This document shows positions 1-11,534 of a DNA stretch of 64,000 nucleotides, piece after piece. The DNA is from Nematostella vectensis (taxonomy: Eukaryota; Cnidaria; Anthozoa; Actiniaria; Edwardsiidae): the NCBI RefSeq assembly GCF_932526225.1, contig NC_064040.1:12624856-12688855 (forward strand). Reading direction: 5' to 3'. Both the position numbers and the translations under genes were made by a program. Below the pieces are notes generated by a model. The model made no database searches. It saw only the letters and a program-made list of their open reading frames with translations, and had not been told where the DNA came from. The stretch's first letter is position 1. Each line of letters begins with the position of its first letter.

Positions 1-241
1 AGTCCGAACACAGTCCGCAGGGACCCTTTGGTAAGAGCGGCCGAGAAGGTCCTGGAGGAGAATCGGCATGGACACAGGAATCCTACAGAGTCCCTAAGCA
101 GCCTACCGGGTCAGGCTTCTGGCCGGGGCCTTCTGTGGTGCTTTGTGGGGTTCGCGACGTTAGCAGCGGTGACGACACTTGTGCTGGAACTTCTTATGAT
201 TTTTAGTATTTTAGGACCCGGATGTACATGTACAGAGCAAG
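1..241 (+). CDS. Gene A exon 1 (partial): cytoplasmic tail and transmembrane helix
   Basis: Window base 1 corresponds to base 24039 of gene B and is in frame. The hydrophobic helix lies near visible residues 44-71 and is followed by LGPGCTCTEQ. The donor GTGAAT follows base 241, leaving phase 1. Four of 80 residues differ from B. The NPAY motif seen in B would lie just upstream of the window. Confidence 0.8.
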
Positions 242-3200
242 GTGAATTATCTATTGCTTTTCGCATTCACTTGTCATTCTAAAACATCACCATGGCAGTA
301 CACCACTACGTAGTGGCTTGACTTAAAAATTTTAAAAATGTTTTGATTGGGAGTATGTAACAAAATATGTATGAAGTTGTATGCTTTAGTTAATATAACA
401 GTTAATAAAAGAAATAATCAACGGTCTAAAAATTACATCCAGTCCAACATATTTTAACAGTTTGCTTAAAGTAAAAAACCTCAAAATTGAATGGGTTTGC
501 GAGTGTTTGAGCGTCTTAATTTATGCTGATATAGAAAATAATACGTATAAATAAAAAACACGTTCAAACATTACAAAATACAAATAACCATTCTCTCCTC
601 CTAAGCAAGATCTTCAATCAGCTTTCTTGCAGAAACAGAGAAAAGGTTCACTTTCGATGTGTCGGATAGTAAAACTCGCGTTTTGTTCAGATCCATTGTG
701 TCTCTGAGTACTCTACATATGGCGTGATGTCACTAGATGCGCTTCAGTAGAAATTGCCCAAATAACAAACACTAATACTAGAAAATATAACCAAATTGCA
801 GTAAGCCTCGGCACAAATCTAAACAAGCCGCCACCTGACACATCATAGGAATCGCTCGTTTAAAAATTTAAGCCGAAAAAAACCCAAAACCTATCTTTCG
901 TCTTAATCGTAGGCAGTAGGCGTGACTACAAAAACATTTGCTTCTTGAGTAGTCGTTTCCTTAGCTAGAAAAAGCTACTTTAGCTAGAAAAAAAAAAACA
1001 ATAATTCATCAGTGTTGCTTAGTTCCATAACACAACGGTATCCCGATAAATGCAATTACTGTAATAGGAAAAGATGAATAATGTTGGAGTTTGCATGCGT
1101 TTTTTTATACACTATAAGGAATGTTATAATTGATAACCGTTTCAACGGTTGGTCAAGCTTTTGAATTGAATTAAGGTGTATAAAAACAAATACCATTTCC
1201 TGTGATTTAAACATTTGCAAATAAGGATTACAAAGTGTACGACACCAAATAAAGTCAAGACAATTAGTAATAGGAGAAATTAGGGATGCAACAGATCAGA
1301 TTAATTTAATAGTAATTATTAGAACAGCAAATTTGTAATGTTTGCGAGTTTATTTTGCCGGGAGGTGACTCCTACCCCTGAATGAAAAGAATCAACTTTA
1401 GCTTTTAAAAATCTCAAAATTGAGAAGTGACGCAAAAATAATGCTTTGCAATCTAGTCCATCCAAAAACCAAGCCTTTCCGTTATCTTGGATATTAATCT
1501 CGCCTTATTGCTTTCAGTACCTCAAGAACAGTTCCAGTATTCCCAGAGGAGTCTACAACAGCAGATATATGACCTCAACAAAACCTTGACGGTGAGCGCA
1601 GCGTCTAAGTGGCTTTCAGTAGCAGAATCCTGAAATTTAGCAATAGAAAATTGTGGCAGCGTGTAAAATAATAGTGAAATTTTATAAAATAAGGGAAAAA
1701 AATTGAGCTGGCGGCACATTGAAATACCGTTCCCTTTTAAGGGCTGTAGCATCTTCTTTAAAAGAAAGTAGTTCTCTTTGAGCTAATCTACTTAGCTACA
1801 ATTATAGACGTTTCACTATAAGAGTCACAAGAATACCTCTTATTAACTCTTTTTTTAGATTGTGTAGTTCCAGAAAATATGAGTACCCCATCCCCCCATT
1901 GAGGGGATGGAGGTATGACCCCCCAACCCCCTGAAAAAAATATTGTTATTGTTAAGGAAAAAGGGCATTTTACCCCCTCTCCTCTAGAAATTCCTGGGCA
2001 TTCGAACCCTCCAACCCCCCGGAATTTCCAATTCCCTCAATGAAAGGGGGGGGGAGGTAGAGATTTTTTTTAACTACACATTCTACGGGAAAGTCATTTA
2101 ATACCCTGAAGGGGGAGGGGAGGGGAAGATTTTAATCAGGTCCCCCCCCCAACTTGCAACATTTTTCAGAATCCATCTATATGGCCGGTGCCAGAAAGTT
2201 TAACCTGCTCACTGATGTCACCTCTAGGCAAAGGAAGCGAACCTCCAAGGAGTGCTGGACAATACGATCAAGAAATTGTATGAGGCTCAAAACGAATTTA
2301 AGGCTGCAGATAAGAACATCAGTGAAGAAATCCAAGCATTGAGAAACAAGGACAACGAAACGAAAGAAGCAATCGATAGTCTACAAGCGAGTTTTACACG
2401 AGCCATCCAAGAAACAAGGGCAGGCTACGAAGCAAACGACACTACGATAACTAAAAGCTTGAATGAGCTGGGAACAAAACAACAAAATGATGTGACAGAA
2501 CTTCAAAGCGCTTTAAATGATACAAAGACAGATGTTCAGATCAATAGCGTAAAACACGAAAAAGATGTACTAGAACTTTGGAAGGAAACTAACAACACAA
2601 AGACAGATGTCCAGGCACACAAGGTCAAACAAAACAAGGATGTGCTAGACCTGTGGACTGCGACTAACAACACAAAGACAGATGTCCAGGCACACAAGGT
2701 CAAGCACGACAAGGATGTACTAGACCTGTGGAAAGCGACTAACAACACAAAGACAGATGTCCAGGAACACAAGGTCAAGCACGACAAGGATGTACTAGAC
2801 CTGTGGACTGCGACTAACAACACAAAGACGGATTTCCAGGCACACAAGGTCAAGCACGACGAGGATGTACTAGACCTGTGGACTGCGACTAACAACACAA
2901 AGACAGATGTCCAGGCATACAAGGTCAAGCACGACCAGGATGTACTAGACCTGTGGACTGCGACTAACAACACAAAGACAGATGTCCAGGCACACAAGGT
3001 CAAGCACGACAAGGATGTACTAGACCTGTGGACAGCAACTAACAACACAAAGACAGATGTTCAGGCACACAAGGTCAAGCACGACCAGGATGTACTAGAC
3101 CTGTGGACTGCGACTAACAACACAAAGACAGATGTCCAGGCACACAAGGTCAAGCACGACCAGGATGTACTAGACCTGTGGACAGCAACTAACAACACAA

Positions 3201-6200
3201 AGATAGATGTCCAGGCACACAAGGTCAAGCACGACCAGGATGTACTAGACCTGTGGACAGCAACTAACAACACAAAGACAGATGTCCAGGCACACAAGGT
3301 CAAGCACGACCAGGATGTACTAGACCTGTGGACAGCAACTAACAACACAAAGACAGATGTCCAGGCACACAAGGTCAAGCACGACCAGGATGTACTAGAC
3401 CTGTGGACTGCGACTAACAACACAAAGACAGATGTCCAGGCACACAAGGTCAAGCACGACAAGGATGTACTAGACCTGTGGACAGCAACTAACAACACAA
3501 AGACAGATGTCCAGGCACACAAAGTCAAACACGACCAGGATGTGCTAGACCTGTGGACCGCGACTAACAACACAAAGATAGATCTCCAGGCACACAAAGT
3601 CAAACACGACCAGGATGTACTAGACCTGTGGACTGCGACTAACAACACAAAGACAGATGTCCAGGCACACAAGGTCAAACACGACCAGGATGTGCTAGAC
3701 CTGTGGACTGCGACTAACAACACAAAGTCAGATGTCCAGGCACACAAAGTCAAACACGACCAGGATGTACTAGACCTGTGGACTGCCACTAACAACACAA
3801 AGACAGATGTCCAGGCACACAAGGTCAAACACGACCAGGATGTACTAGACCTGTGGACTGCGACTAACAACACAAAGACAGATGTCCAGGCACACAAGAT
3901 GAGACACGACCAGGATGTACTAGACCTTTGGACTGCGACTAACAACACAAAGACAGATGTCCAGGCACACAAGGTCAAACACGACCAAGATGTAACAGAT
4001 TTGTGGGCTGCCATCAATAACACAAAGACAGATGTCCAGGCGCAAGTCGTCAAGCATGACCAAGATGTATCAAACTTGTGGATTACGACAAATTCCACCA
4101 AGTCAGATGTTGCAGAGTGCAAGTCGGAGGTGGGCTCCCTGTGGAGTACTCTGAACACGACGCGAGATGAGCTGAGTTCAGAGGTCACGAGGGCAATACT
4201 ACTCGACACAAAGGTACTTCAAACCATTTAATAAGTTTGTTTGAGTTTGTGTTTGTGACTGGCCTTTTCCCGGCTCAAGGTTTTTTTTTCTTTGCAAGCA
4301 TCCTTTATACCTTTTTTTGTTTGCAATTTTCTAACATTATTTTTGTTTAAGATGATTATGCTTTGTTGCGTTTTTCAAGATGTTCATATTGCAAAAATCA
4401 CAGTTCTTGAAAATTTAAGGTCGACGTAGATGAAAAAATCTTTAAAAAAGTGCGAGTAAAAATTAAAAGTTCAAAGTGTCGCGACAATCTTCACCTTGTT
4501 TATAAAGTAATAAACCTTGGTATCAGATGCCTTGGCGGTTCCAGCGCACTTTCGCGAAAATGCGCTCGAACCAAGCCAAGTCTATACCACTCACCAGCGA
4601 ACGGATTCCATAATATGGTAACAGTATATGTTGTTTTCATATTTTTGAATAAACTAGTGGATTCCATAATATGGTAACAGTATATGTTGTTTTCATATTT
4701 TTGAATAAACTAGTGGATTCCATAATATGGTAACAGTATATGTTGTTTTCATATTTTTTAATAAACTAGTGGATTCCATAATTTGGTAACAGTATATGTT
4801 GTTTTCATATTTTTGAATAAACTAGTGGATTCCATAATATGGTAACAGTATATGTTGTTTTCATATTTTTGAATAAACTAGTGGATTCCATAATATGGTA
4901 ACAGTATATGTTGTTTTCATATTTTTGAATAAACTAGTGGATTCCATAATATGGTAACAGTATATGTTGTTTTCATATTTTTGAATAAACTAGTGGATTC
5001 CATAATATGGTAACAGTATATGTTGTTTTCATATTTTTGAATAATAACTTAAAGCAAAGAAATCTTTGAAAGAGGCTCTTAAAAATAAACTAGTTGGTGT
5101 CTGGCTTAGATGGGGCTTCAAAGCAAGTTGCACAGATTGCAAGGTGTAGCGAACCGCCTATCCGGGAGATCCCTTTTTATGGCTTTTATCGTTGTCTTTC
5201 TAACGAATGTCGATAAACCACTCCTTTGTTATTGGTTATAATTGAAAATACAACAGCTTTTTCGCAAAATGACTTCAACATAACAATCTAGGAATGATAT
5301 CTGATACGTTATTGACGATATTTAATTCAAAATACATTGGTCATTTGCATGAATTAACCGAGGGAAATGGATTATTTGCGCGACACGGCATTTAGCGGAA
5401 GCATAAATGGCAGCGTGATTGGTCTTCTGTCATGCTAGATTTGTATAAAGCGATCATATCATGGACTAAACTAACTTTCTACCCTTGTTTACTGTTTTCA
5501 GTTGAGTACAACTGATGCGGCCATACGTGGTAATCTATCACAAATCAACAGTTCATTATCAGAAAAGGTGAGAAGACCGTATCAAGAATCCAGCCGAAAT
5601 CAGGTCTGCCTAGCAAGCGCAAGAGATTTGGAGAAATTAGTGAAAACAGACCGCGCGCGCCTGGGGAGGACAATCCAGCCCACTCTACCCATTACGCTAA
5701 CTGCGAAGGCCTTTCGCTGACATCAACCGGACAACCTATTGGATATTATTTGAGAACAAAAGCAACATTTATGAAATGACCAAAACAGGCTGACGTAAAT
5801 AACACAAGTTCCATCCACTTTCAAAAATAATCACCAATAGTCAAACTAGAAAAAAGGAAATATTCTCCATCCCAATTTACGCCAGCCAAGGCCCTTAGAA
5901 ACTCCAACTATATCGCCACAGCGGCGACTGCTTCGAGTCTATGTCGCTAAGTGGTCAAATATTGTATAGTTAAGTATCTGAAACCACTCTATTTTTACAA
6001 AAATATCAGTTGAAAAACACTGCTTGGCGGGCCGAACTTACATGGCTTTAAAATATATTGGTGGGTGGGCTTAATCTCCCCAGTGTCTATCTTATTAGAT
6101 CTTAGAAACATCCACCTTCTCTTTCCCAAGGTAGCGGCTATCGCCAAGATGGAAGGCCCACAAGGACCGCGAGGGTTTAATGGTAGCGAAGGCCCAGTAG

Positions 6201-9200
6201 GTCCAAAAGGGCTCAAGGGCGACCCAGGACTTAAAGGCGACAAAGGTGACACCGGTGCTAATGGTACGGCAGGTGCTCCAGGGGTGAAAGGTGATAAAGG
6301 TGACACTGGCGCCAGCGGAGCTAAGGGAGAGGCGGGTGTCAAGGGTGACAAGGGTGATCAAGGCGTCATGGGCGCTAAAGGTGATCAAGGGATACAAGGT
6401 TTTAATGGAACAAAAGGAGAAAAAGGAGTCGGCGACCTGTCGAAGTGCGAGTTCAAGATTGCAACCAGCATCCCAGGATCTCCCGGAGTATCCGGGCAAT
6501 CTTCCATAAAAGTAACAGAAGCATCGGTATGTATATATATTTATTTCATGATTGACATGGTTTCCATTGTTTTCTGTGGGGCTTTATTTCATGTACAAAC
6601 CTCATTAATAGCCAAGTAGCTAAGAGCCCGGGGAGGGTTTCGATATTCAGCAGGGAAGAGCGGGGCTGATGAATTTAATTGAATTACTCATTATAAATGC
6701 AAGGGATGTATATAGTAGATACATCCCGGGGAAGCTCGTATACATCCCTTGCATTTATAATGAGCAATTCAATCAATTCACTACCTGCACTCTTCCATGC
6801 TGAATATCAAAACCCAACCATATGGCTGGCACTTAACTTTACACTTTTCTATCTATTGGACCATAAACATAACAAACTTCAAATTTTCAAAATTCTTATT
6901 TTTTTTTACATCTGCAGGTCTTTTTAGGGATTTATTGCCACTTTCGCCCTCGCTCTTTATGACTTTATCAACCTTACAAACATCCTCTCTCATTACTTCA
7001 TCAACCCTACAATCGAACACCTTTGATACTATCGAAACTTACGAAACTATCCGAACCTGCAACCGCTCTGGTTCTAATTACTCTCTTCTGCCCACTCTGG
7101 CCAGATAGGAAAAGCCAACACCGTGTTGGTTTTCGTGTTATCCGGAATCCTGTCGGCCTTTCTCTTCTCAACTTCTTCACTTAGAATCGTCCTCGTAATA
7201 TTATGGCTTGTTGTTCCAGGGATCTTCCGACAAGACCGAAATCCGGAAGAAACTAATCGGCTTGCGAAAACGTATTCTCTGTCAGTTCGGACATGTCTTC
7301 CTCGCTCCCCATCTCAGAAAAATCGAGCGTTATGCAAACAAAAGGGTGCAACAAATCCCATTCAAACGCTCCTTAACCTATTTCAATATATGTTGTCAGC
7401 CAATATGACAAATGGCAAATGACAATTCTGCTATCGAAAAATAACCATACCAATTCCCACTTTCAGGAAAATTTGCGATTAGTAACTACTTACTAACCGA
7501 GAGTGAGGTCATGCCGGGAAATATCAAACTGGAGAAAACAAATCAACTTTCGCTTCTGCGCGAATATCGACTAGTTTATCGATCGATTTCAAAAAGGCGG
7601 GAAAACAAGAAACACTCGCGCGCTGCCAAATTAAAAATGTTAATAAGGGAAAAGATTTAACAACATTATAACTAAGACAACAACATACTTAACAGACCTT
7701 GGAGTGAAAAGATAGAAATATGTTGTTTTAGTAGCCCTTCAGATGTAAAAGAAGAATGGACATCGGAGCACCGTTCATCGTTGATTTCGACTTTGTATCA
7801 CCCGTGATTTGGTAATTGAACGACTTTTTTCTTCCTATTTGCACCTTTTGGAAGCAACAGGTTTTATATATAGGTGAAGTTGATCCAAATAATAACACAG
7901 AAAGCTCAGATGTTTGTCTTCAATGCATGAATGGACTGTTTAGTTCGAAAACTCCACGGTATGTACAGAACAAACTTCTGTCAGAAGTTTGAAAAGAAAG
8001 GCCAATCGCTTTGTGCTGCTTTATGACTTGTTGAAAATATTGAATTTAAAAATGAAAAAATTAAAAAAACATGTGGTATTTATCTTAAAGAGCCTTTTTG
8101 GGTCTTTACACCCCTTGTTATTTATTTGTTTGTTTGTTTGTCCGCTATAAACTTTGTATTTCTTGGCTATCGGTGGCGCTCGCCGGCTTGTCATTTGTTT
8201 TTCTTCTTGTCAAAATTTTCCTCTTCAATCTCTTCAGGATAATATAACCCCGACTCACTCCAAGTGCTTGTCCTCTCCCATTATCAACTTTTAGACCAGT
8301 TTGTTTCTTGTTTTTTTGGTGGCTTTGATTTTTTGGTCGATTTTGTTTCAGCGAAATTCTTGCAACCGAACAAAACAGCACAAAAAAACTCACAAACTTG
8401 AAGGTGGAAAAAATTGCAAAAAACAGAAGATTGTGAAAAATTTTCGTAGGGCAATACGAAAATTCGTAATGCCCTCAGAGACGGGCAATACGGGAATGTC
8501 ACGACTACCAATTAGCCAATCACATCGCGCGCACTATCGTAGCCATATAATAATTAGTTCTTACAAATAATTATACCCAAAACAGCAATTCTTAGAAATT
8601 CGATCCTTAGAACTTAAAAGTCTTAGAACTGACATTTCATTTGCCTTTCGCCATTTGCAATGACATCGTTTATTGAAATAAGTGTATTTAGGGACCGATC
8701 ATTGTATAACAGGGAGGAAGAGCTGGTAAAAGATCTTGTGGTTTTAATACCATGTTTTGTTCCCCACTTTTGTTATTCCATCATATTTCTCTTTTTGTGA
8801 GCTTTGACAGAAGAGATCACCCCATCGCCTAAATTCCATGCATTTTCCTATGTATAATGAGTACATCGTATCAACCTCCAGCCTTCCATTATTTGATGTC
8901 TGTCACAGCGGCGTAGCCAGGTTTTTTAATAGAAGGGGGCCCAAAAGGCTCTTTCAGGGCATTTTCTCCTGTATTTTCGTATTTTATTTACTGTATTATT
9001 GGCTGCTAAAACGGGGGGGGGGGCCCTGGGCCACCCCCCTGGCTACGCCCCTGCGTCATATGATCATAGTCTCATCGGAAGTGATTGTGCCTCTGTCTAT
9101 GGCTTTGACTCAAAGTGTAATTATAGAAATAATATCGTTTTTGATTTCTCTCTAATCAATACAGGACAAGAAGATCTTTGTTGCTGGCTGCAGCAGTAAC

Positions 9201-9356
9201 AGGGCTGATGTCGTCCAACAGGGTCCAATGCAAACATCTGGTGGATTGAATGTCTTCATGTGCGAGTGTTATGGAGATGCTGAAGGATACTCTAGCAGAA
9301 CTGGAAGTCTCTTATGCCACATCGCCTACACAGAGTGCCCACGAACAACGCCATAA
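1..9356 (+). CDS. Gene A: type II membrane collagen-stalk protein (5' end outside window)
   Basis: Six exons, 1-241, 1518-1591, 2228-4213, 5502-5567, 6131-6526 and 9165-9356, join in frame to 984 visible residues plus stop. Comparison with gene B indicates that only 14 N-terminal codons, including the start, lie before the window. Order of parts: cytoplasmic tail, transmembrane helix, Cys-x-Cys, glycosylated coiled-coil stalk with about 21 repeats of 25 residues, 30-triplet collagen segment, four-cysteine head. Such a protein would sit on the cell surface or in a secretory membrane and probably trimerise through the collagen and coil. Exons 1-3 and introns 1-2 nearly match gene B; exons 4-6 nearly match gene C, so the gene is a mosaic. 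The function is unknown. The nearest architectural analogues are class A scavenger receptors (MARCO/SR-A), an inference from layout only. Confidence 0.8.
1518..1591 (+). CDS. Gene A exon 2: start of extracellular coiled coil
   Basis: Acceptor TTTCAG and donor GTGAGC bound a 74-bp exon. With the carried G it encodes 25 residues rich in Gln and Leu, with one N-glycosylation sequon (NKT). The protein is identical to gene B exon 2. Phase 1 in, phase 0 out. Confidence 0.78.
2228..4213 (+). CDS. Gene A exon 3: stalk with about 21 repeats of 25 residues
   Basis: The frame opens right after the acceptor CACCTCTAG and gives 662 codons. About 95 unique coiled-coil residues are followed from about 2521 by roughly 21 units of 75 bp. 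The typical unit reads TDVQAHKVKHDQDVLDLW then TATNNTK. Each unit has an NNT sequon, a DVLDLW core and many charged residues; the last units degrade (DLWAAINNT, NLWITTNST). The donor AAG/GTACTT is weak; read-through would stop six codons later. Long minus-strand frames here are shadows of the repeat. Confidence 0.8.
4603..5042. repeat. 56-bp minisatellite in gene A intron 3, about 8 copies
   Basis: Units start GGATTCCATAATATGG at 4603, 4659 and every 56 bp to 4995, nearly identical; the last unit is cut short. It is AT-rich. It lies between the B-like and C-like halves of gene A and is absent from B and C introns. Confidence 0.93.
5502..5567 (+). CDS. Gene A exon 4: short linker
   Basis: Acceptor TTTTCAG and donor GTGAGA bound 66 bp (22 codons, phase 0 at both ends) encoding LSTTDAAIRGNLSQINSSLS and two more residues. 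It holds two possible sequons (NLS, NSS). It matches gene C exon 4 except one codon (Asn to Thr). Confidence 0.78.
6131..6526 (+). CDS. Gene A exon 5: collagen triple-helix segment
   Basis: Acceptor CCCAAG, donor GTATGT, 396 bp, phase 0. After VAAIAKME come about 30 Gly-X-Y triplets without interruption, rich in GDKGDT and GVKGDK, ending GEKGVGDLS. Then begins the head (CEFKIAT). The triplets predict homotrimer formation. The minus-strand frames opposite are shadows. Confidence 0.88.
6635..6815. mobile_element. Fold-back MITE in gene A intron 5
   Basis: Arms 6635-6712 and 6739-6815 are near-perfect inverted complements (inner 35 bp with one mismatch) around a 26-bp loop. No coding capacity; no clear target duplication. 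Confidence 0.8.
6816..8905. other. Intron 5 of gene A, no gene seen
   Basis: Conserved with gene C intron 5 (54909-56978). Open frames here, such as 7123-7422, are broken by stops in the C copy (TAG near 55317), so they are not treated as genes. Near 8440-8480 a short palindrome is built on AATACGAAAATTCGTA. Confidence 0.6.
8906..9053. mobile_element. GTAGCC-type MITE in gene A intron 5
   Basis: 16-bp inverted ends (8906-8921, 9038-9053; 15 of 16 match) carrying GGCGTAGCCAGG. Possible 5-bp target duplication TGTCA/CGTCA. Confidence 0.7.
9165..9356 (+). CDS. Gene A exon 6: cysteine head and stop
   Basis: Acceptor AATACAG, 192 bp, 63 residues plus TAA. It encodes KIFVAGCSSNRADVV, then FMCECYGD, LLCHIAYTECPRTTP. 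Four of its five cysteines match the four of gene B; the extra one reflects CECYGD versus CTCIGD spacing being shared. I do not recognise the domain. Confidence 0.8.
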   Translation, partial: DKKIFVAGCSSNRADVVQQGPMQTSGGLNVFMCECYGDAEGYSSRTGSLLCHIAYTECPRTTP

Positions 9357-9449
9357 GGATGACACAGACATTTGTTATGCATCCACTAAGTGCTGTTGGT
9401 AGCCCCACCTATTTTATTGATTAAATTCAGCTGACATACTTCCATTGAA

Positions 9450-9601
9450 TATGCCATTCCAGCTATAAGTTTGCGCGCGCATAACCATAGAAACCTACCT
9501 CAACTACCAGAATGCAGCGCGCGCTTTTTTAAGCTTACATCAAACGAAGCGCGCGCTGCATGCCGGTAGTTGAGGTACGTTCCCATGATGAGTGCGCGCG
9601 C
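9450..9601. mobile_element. GCGCGC-rich palindromic MITE downstream of gene A (right end lost)
   Basis: Long imperfect palindrome sharing ACCTCAACTACC in both arms, each bounded by GCGCGCGC. The outermost right bases present in the gene C copy are missing. Confidence 0.7.
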
Positions 9602-10382
9602 ATGCTTTAAAAGCGCGTAACCAGGATCGGCTGAGGGGGCCTGCGCCGTCAAAGGTATTATAAGGAAAAAGCACAGTATGTGAATATTCCTTTATAAGGA
9701 ATGACCCTTTTTTGGTCGCATAGGGGGGATACGCGAGAAACCCACCCTGTATATGTGCCTGAATTATTTTACGTTAAAAAAACAAACTCATTTCTACTTC
9801 GTTCCCCGTCCGCTGCTGGGCGCCCCTTTGTCGGTAGGAACTAGCGTTACGCGGTCCACCCGAAATACTAATGGGAAAATAAAAATATTTTATAGCAATA
9901 CTGTCTTGGGACTGGGTTAAAATAATTTGCAGAAAAACTTCAAGAAAAGCAAAATTTTAAAATGTGAGTGATTGCTCTACCGAGTTACGCGGGCCGAAAC
10001 TCATGTCGGTAAATTACCGGCGTTACGCAAACCAGAGCTTCAATTTACAATTTGCGTCATATCGACGTTTTACGCATAGAAACGACTTGTCAGATGTGTG
10101 TCAGAACAATGTTACATCAATTTCTCTCCGAGTTCGTGTTATGCAAATCACTAGCGCCTCACTCTGAGGTGGGAACACGTGTTTCGTCGACCTGGTGATC
10201 AACTAAAAAATAATAATTCTCGCGGTAATTTGCTCGCGAGATTAAGAGTAACCCCCGTGTTTTTATTCTCTTACTCTATCCTGCTGATTTATAGTTTGCC
10301 ACTTCCTATTCGTGGATGTCTAGTGTTCGCGTGTATATACTCAAAGTGCAGGATTGTAGTGATAAGTTGGTGTATACCCAAG

Positions 10383-10834
10383 ATATGCGGACCAGGAGCT
10401 CACTCGAATTTGGTGTCAACCCGAGTTATGCGGACCAGGAGCTCACTCGAATTTGGTGTCAACCCGAGTTATGCGGACCAGGAGCTCACTCGAATTTGGT
10501 GTCAACCCGAGTTATGCGGACCATGAGCTCACTCGAATTTGGTGTCAACCCGAGTTATGCGGACCAGGAGCTCACTCGAATTTGGTGTCAACCCGAGTTA
10601 TGCGGACCAGGAGCTCACTCGAATTTGGTGTCAACCCGAGTTATGCGGACCAGGAGCTCACCCGAATTTGGTGTCAACCCGAGTTATGCGGACCAGGAGC
10701 TCACTCGAATTTGGTGTTAACCCGAGTTATGCGGACCAGGAGCTCACCCGATGTTGGTGTTTACCCGAGTTACGAGGACCGGGAGCTCACTCGACGTTGG
10801 TGTTTACCCGAGTTACGAGGACCAGGAGCTGAGA
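10383..10834. repeat. 43-bp tandem repeat, about 10 copies
   Basis: Units contain GAGTTATGCGGACCAGGAGC and TCGAATTTGGTGTCAACCC. Because 43 is not a multiple of three, overlapping open frames appear in all frames; these are artefacts. Confidence 0.93.
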
Positions 10835-11534
10835 AAATAGAGTACGTATTAACTTATAGCACTGATTAGCCCCCAAAAAAGAAGTGTCGTTACCTGCCGA
10901 TTTCAGTGGTGTGTCGCTAGCGCCCATCTTTCTAACCTCTGACCCTTGCCTCTAAACTTGTTTGTTAGTTTGTTTCTTCTGTTGTCATAGTGATATGTTG
11001 ATCAAACTAATGATTGGCCGAGATATTTAAATGATTGTCTTTTTGCGCGGGAAACACATTTTCGTGATGTCTATGGGTTAAGCTACCATTTACCATTCAC
11101 TTATGGAAGTTGTTGGTATTAGATGACCCCACGAAACATTGACGTCGCGAATTAACGTCCGATTTCAAATTATAATCTGCGCGCGCTAAACGATGTAAGA
11201 TTCTTAGCTAGAGTATCTAGAGTACAGTAGTCAATGCTATGCATGGTTCATAATGTTGGGGCATGGTGGACAAAGTTATTTAAAGAGGTAGGTAAATGAA
11301 TCACTTAATGACATAATTTTTCGCATTGGCTTGGTATTACGAGATATGTGATAGAGAATAAAAGAGTCCATCCTAAAGAGATAGTTTCATCGTGACTATA
11401 TTCACCACACAAAGCTTTGGATCTGAAAAATGGCACTGATCCCCAGTGGCGTGCACTTTGGGTTAATCCATTCTTTTGAAATGCCCAAAGCTCGCACGGC
11501 ACACGGCTTACAGCAACACTTAACTTTGTTTCCC
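10835..11534. other. Intergenic, nothing recognised
   Basis: AT-rich single-copy-looking sequence between two tandem arrays; no supported gene. Confidence 0.5.

Larger units (their letters stand above)
1..4531 (+). repeat. Segmental duplication, 5' half of gene A (partner 24039-32212)
   Basis: Exons 1-3 and introns 1-2 align with gene B over their whole length at roughly 97% apart from the repeat array. Identity falls to roughly 80% right after exon 3 and is lost after the shared TATCAGATGCC (4521-4531 and 32202-32212). Confidence 0.9.
5043..9832 (+). repeat. Segmental duplication, 3' half of gene A (partner 53122-58632)
   Basis: Starts at AATAACTTAAAGC, exactly after the 56-bp minisatellite, with no length change up to exon 4 (constant offset 48079). 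Covers exons 4-6, introns, three MITEs and downstream sequence, ending near GGGCGCCCCT. Confidence 0.92.

Noticed and set aside
2252-4231. Exon 3 as a stand-alone gene starting at GTG
   Set aside because: The frame is open back to the acceptor at 2227, and splicing joins it in phase to exon 2 and exon 4. A GTG start is implausible here.
4603-5042. Regular 56-bp repeats as a possible CRISPR-like array
   Set aside because: Units are contiguous with no unique spacers, and the genome is eukaryotic.
7123-7422. 99-residue frame in gene A intron 5
   Set aside because: The corresponding gene C sequence contains an early TAG, and no domain is visible.
10179-10869. Overlapping 97-138 residue frames with repeated GVNPSYADQELTRIWCQP
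   Set aside because: The 43-bp unit shifts frame each copy, so all frames show the same words. Not a protein gene.
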